Origin: Chthoniobacter flavus
GTDB lineage: Bacteria; Verrucomicrobiota; Verrucomicrobiia; Chthoniobacterales; Terrimicrobiaceae
Assembly: GCA_945863785.1 (NCBI GenBank)
Contig: CAMBAQ010000093.1
Span: 1-7,358 of the forward strand
DNA: 7,358 bases
Direction of reading: 5' to 3'
The notes under the pieces are model-generated. The model had not been told where the DNA came from. It worked only from the letters and a program-made list of their open reading frames with translations, and ran no database searches. Positions 5,503-7,358 of the stretch are shown here, one piece after another (the stretch's first letter is position 1; every line of letters begins with the position of its first letter). The translations under genes and the position numbers were made by a program.

Positions 5503-6708
5503 ATGGCGGCTCAAACCGAGGAGAAAGTTGTGCTCCGAACTGAAGTTGCGGCGGTCTACGGGGCTGGCGTGGCGCAGGGCATCGCCCTCGTCACCTTCCC
5601 GGCGGCTGGCGCCATCTTCACAAGCCCCCTCCACTACGGACTCACCAGCACGGAATACGGTGCCCTTTTCGTTCCGCAGGCCGTGATGGCCGTGGCCAGC
5701 TCGCTCTTGGCTTCCAAGCTCACAAGACGATGGGGGACGAAGAGGGTTTTCCAAGGCGGGTTGGCGGCGAACCTACTCTCGATGGGGCTCCTGATCGCGA
5801 GTCAATTTATCGCAAGTCAGCATGCAGCCGCCTACGCCACGCTACTTCTGGCGACGACTTTCATGGGGCTGGCTTTTGGTCTCACTGTGCCAGTCATCAA
5901 CACCTGCGCCGCGGAGTTTTTTCCTGCCAAGGCAGACCGCGCTGTTCTGGCCCTGAATACGCTACTTGGGCTTGGTACCGCCCTCGCGCCAGCCTTCGTG
6001 GCCGTCTTTGTTGGCCTCGGTTTCTGGTGGGGGTTGCCCGTGCTAGTAGCGGCGCTGTGTGCCGCTCTGCTGGCTTTCACCCTCCCTCTTGCTCTTAAAA
6101 GCGGCGCGGTGTTCGCCACAGCGACCAAAAGCAAAATGCCCGCTGTTTTTCCCGCTTTTGCTGCGGCCGCATTCCTCTACGGCATTTGCGAAACCATGAA
6201 TGGCAACTGGGCGTCAATCATGATGTCCACCAAGCTGGGCAACGATGCGGCGGCGGCCTCACTCGCATTGACATTTTTTTGGGGAATGGTCACGTGCGGG
6301 CGACTACTCTTCGCAACAATCGAGCGATGGTTCCCCGCGCGATGGACCTTCGTCGTACTCCCGGCCGCGATCACGGTGGCATTTCTACTCACACCCCGAG
6401 TTCCCTCGCAGGCCGCCGGGCTCGGACTGGCCTCGTTCGCTTTTGCGGGGCTGGCTTGCTCGGCCATGCTACCGCTCATTATTAGCTTCGGGCAAAAGCA
6501 AATGCCCGCGATCGCGGCATCCGTCTCTGGCGGCATGATTGCCTTTTATCAGCTCGGCTACGGGCTCTCGGCCTTCGGGGTCGGCCCACTCGAAAGCCTT
6601 GCGGGTTTCGGGCTGAAGGAGATTTTTGCTTGGACAGCCATTCCCGCCCTGGCCCTCGCCATCCTTGCGGTTTACTTGAATCGCCAGCAAAACACGACAT
6701 TGACTTAA
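5503..6708 (+). CDS. MFS transporter, probable sugar or sugar-acid permease
   Basis: The 401-residue product is almost entirely hydrophobic and can be divided into about 12 membrane helices, the normal number for the major facilitator superfamily. The loop between helices 2 and 3 carries a motif-A-like basic segment, SKLTRRWGTKR (71-81). A break at about residues 198-213 with several lysines is the central cytoplasmic loop separating two six-helix halves. The second half opens with FLYGICETMNGNW (224-236), which resembles the Gly/Glu/Asn-rich helix 7 start in fucose-permease-like sugar transporters. This similarity is judged by eye and is the weakest part of the call. It lies between the GMC oxidoreductase and the glucosidase, so the cargo is probably a sugar, glucoside or sugar acid tied to that pathway. 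It is inner-membrane located and, like its relatives, probably driven by a proton gradient. An exporter function cannot be excluded. Confidence 0.85.
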   Translation: MAAQTEEKVVLRTEVAAVYGAGVAQGIALVTFPAAGAIFTSPLHYGLTSTEYGALFVPQAVMAVASSLLASKLTRRWGTKRVFQGGLAANLLSMGLLIASQFIASQHAAAYATLLLATTFMGLAFGLTVPVINTCAAEFFPAKADRAVLALNTLLGLGTALAPAFVAVFVGLGFWWGLPVLVAALCAALLAFTLPLALKSGAVFATATKSKMPAVFPAFAAAAFLYGICETMNGNWASIMMSTKLGNDAAAASLALTFFWGMVTCGRLLFATIERWFPARWTFVVLPAAITVAFLLTPRVPSQAAGLGLASFAFAGLACSAMLPLIISFGQKQMPAIAASVSGGMIAFYQLGYGLSAFGVGPLESLAGFGLKEIFAWTAIPALALAILAVYLNRQQNTTLT

Positions 6709-6735
6709 TCGGCGACTAGCCCTCATCTAAAAACC

Positions 6736-7358
6736 ATGTTCACCGATCCCGAGTCTCTCCGAATGCAAGCCCGCGACGCCAACAAGGCGGATTGGCATCT
6801 CTGGGGGCCGTATTTGAGCGATCGCCAGTGGGGAACGGTTCGCGAAGATTATTCGGCTGACGGCGATGCATGGACATCCTTTCCGCACGATCACGCCCGT
6901 TCGCGGACCTACCGGTGGGGCGAGGACGGCTTGCTGGGAATCTCTGACAATCACGGCTTGCTGTGCTTCGCCCCGGCCTTTTGGAATGGCAAGGATCCGA
7001 TCCTCAAGGAACGCGCGTTCGGACTCTCCAACCCGCAGGGCAACCACGGCGAGGACATCAAGGACTACTTCTACCACATCGATAACACTCCCACGCATTC
7101 CTTCATGCGTGGCCTCTATAAATATCCGCAGGCCGAGTTTCCCTACAGCCACCTGATCGAGGAAAATGCCCGCCGCTCGCGTCTGGAGCCGGAATACGAG
7201 TTGGTGGATACCGGAGTTTTCAACGACAGCCGCTACTTCGACATCTTCGTCGAATACGCCAAATCCTCGCCCGACGACCTCGCCATTCGCCTTCGCATCA
7301 TCAACCGCGGGCCTGATGCCGCGCCGCTCACCGTGCTGCCGACCCTGTGGTTCCGCAA
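6736..7358 (+). CDS. GH63/MGH1-like glucosidase, N-terminal part (3' end outside window)
   Basis: The frame is open from the ATG at 6736 to the window edge, giving 207 full codons plus two bases. The sequence matches the N-terminus of a bacterial family of roughly 850-900 residues annotated as glucosidase and related to GH63 mannosyl-oligosaccharide glucosidase (MGH1-like). Signatures include WGPYLSDRQWGTVREDYS (23-40), FPHDHARSRTYRWGEDGL (49-66), FWNGKDPILKERAFGL (82-97), GNHGEDIKDYFYH (102-114) and YKYPQAEFPY (128-137). The visible part is the N-terminal beta-sandwich; the catalytic (alpha/alpha)6 barrel with its acidic residues would be downstream and cannot be checked. No signal peptide is seen, so it should act in the cytosol on an imported or stored glucoside. 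The start follows the MFS stop by 27 bases and has no Shine-Dalgarno sequence, only an A-rich lead (ctaaaaaccATG). Family membership is firm; the substrate is not established. Confidence 0.88.
   Translation, partial: MFTDPESLRMQARDANKADWHLWGPYLSDRQWGTVREDYSADGDAWTSFPHDHARSRTYRWGEDGLLGISDNHGLLCFAPAFWNGKDPILKERAFGLSNPQGNHGEDIKDYFYHIDNTPTHSFMRGLYKYPQAEFPYSHLIEENARRSRLEPEYELVDTGVFNDSRYFDIFVEYAKSSPDDLAIRLRIINRGPDAAPLTVLPTLWFR

Overview
All six genes supported here lie on the + strand. The organism is probably a GC-rich Gram-negative bacterium, most likely of the Verrucomicrobiota/Planctomycetota kind. This is inferred from three things: a secreted protein with duplicated LTxxQ hairpins of a type I associate with those groups, a topoisomerase III with C-terminal repeats and a Lys/Ala tail, and starts that mostly lack a Shine-Dalgarno sequence. 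No rRNA or other decisive taxonomic marker is present, so the assignment is tentative.

Layout: (1) positions 1-864 hold the 3' end of a DNA topoisomerase III gene. (2) An 89-bp gap with a short tandem TTGCAT repeat inside an imperfect hairpin leads to a complete TalA/B-type transaldolase (954-1916). (3) Eighteen bases later comes a small exported protein with four LTxxQ-type segments in two repeat units (1935-2612). (4) A 200-bp non-coding stretch (2613-2812) carries two inverted repeats and a possible promoter. (5) Downstream is a tight cluster: an exported SMP-30/gluconolactonase-like lactonase (2813-3928), a GMC-family FAD oxidoreductase (3935-5485), an MFS transporter (5503-6708) and the 5' part of a large cytosolic GH63/MGH1-like glucosidase (6736 to the window end). 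Gaps of 6, 17 and 27 bases suggest one transcript.

Reading of the cluster: the four genes fit a sugar uptake and oxidation unit. The GMC enzyme would oxidise a sugar hydroxyl, the lactonase would open an aldonolactone, the MFS protein would move a sugar or sugar acid, and the glucosidase would release glucose from a glucoside or oligosaccharide. The substrate cannot be read from the sequence. Two points do not fit the textbook scheme. The lactonase has a signal peptide while the GMC enzyme has none. The GMC enzyme also carries a compact four-cysteine motif (C-x2-C-x2-C-x4-C) placed roughly where related FAD sugar dehydrogenases hold an iron-sulfur cluster. The sequence shows no mobile element, CRISPR array, tRNA or rRNA. 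I see no clear-cut new system; the most interesting lead is the Cys-cluster GMC oxidoreductase and its gene neighbourhood.
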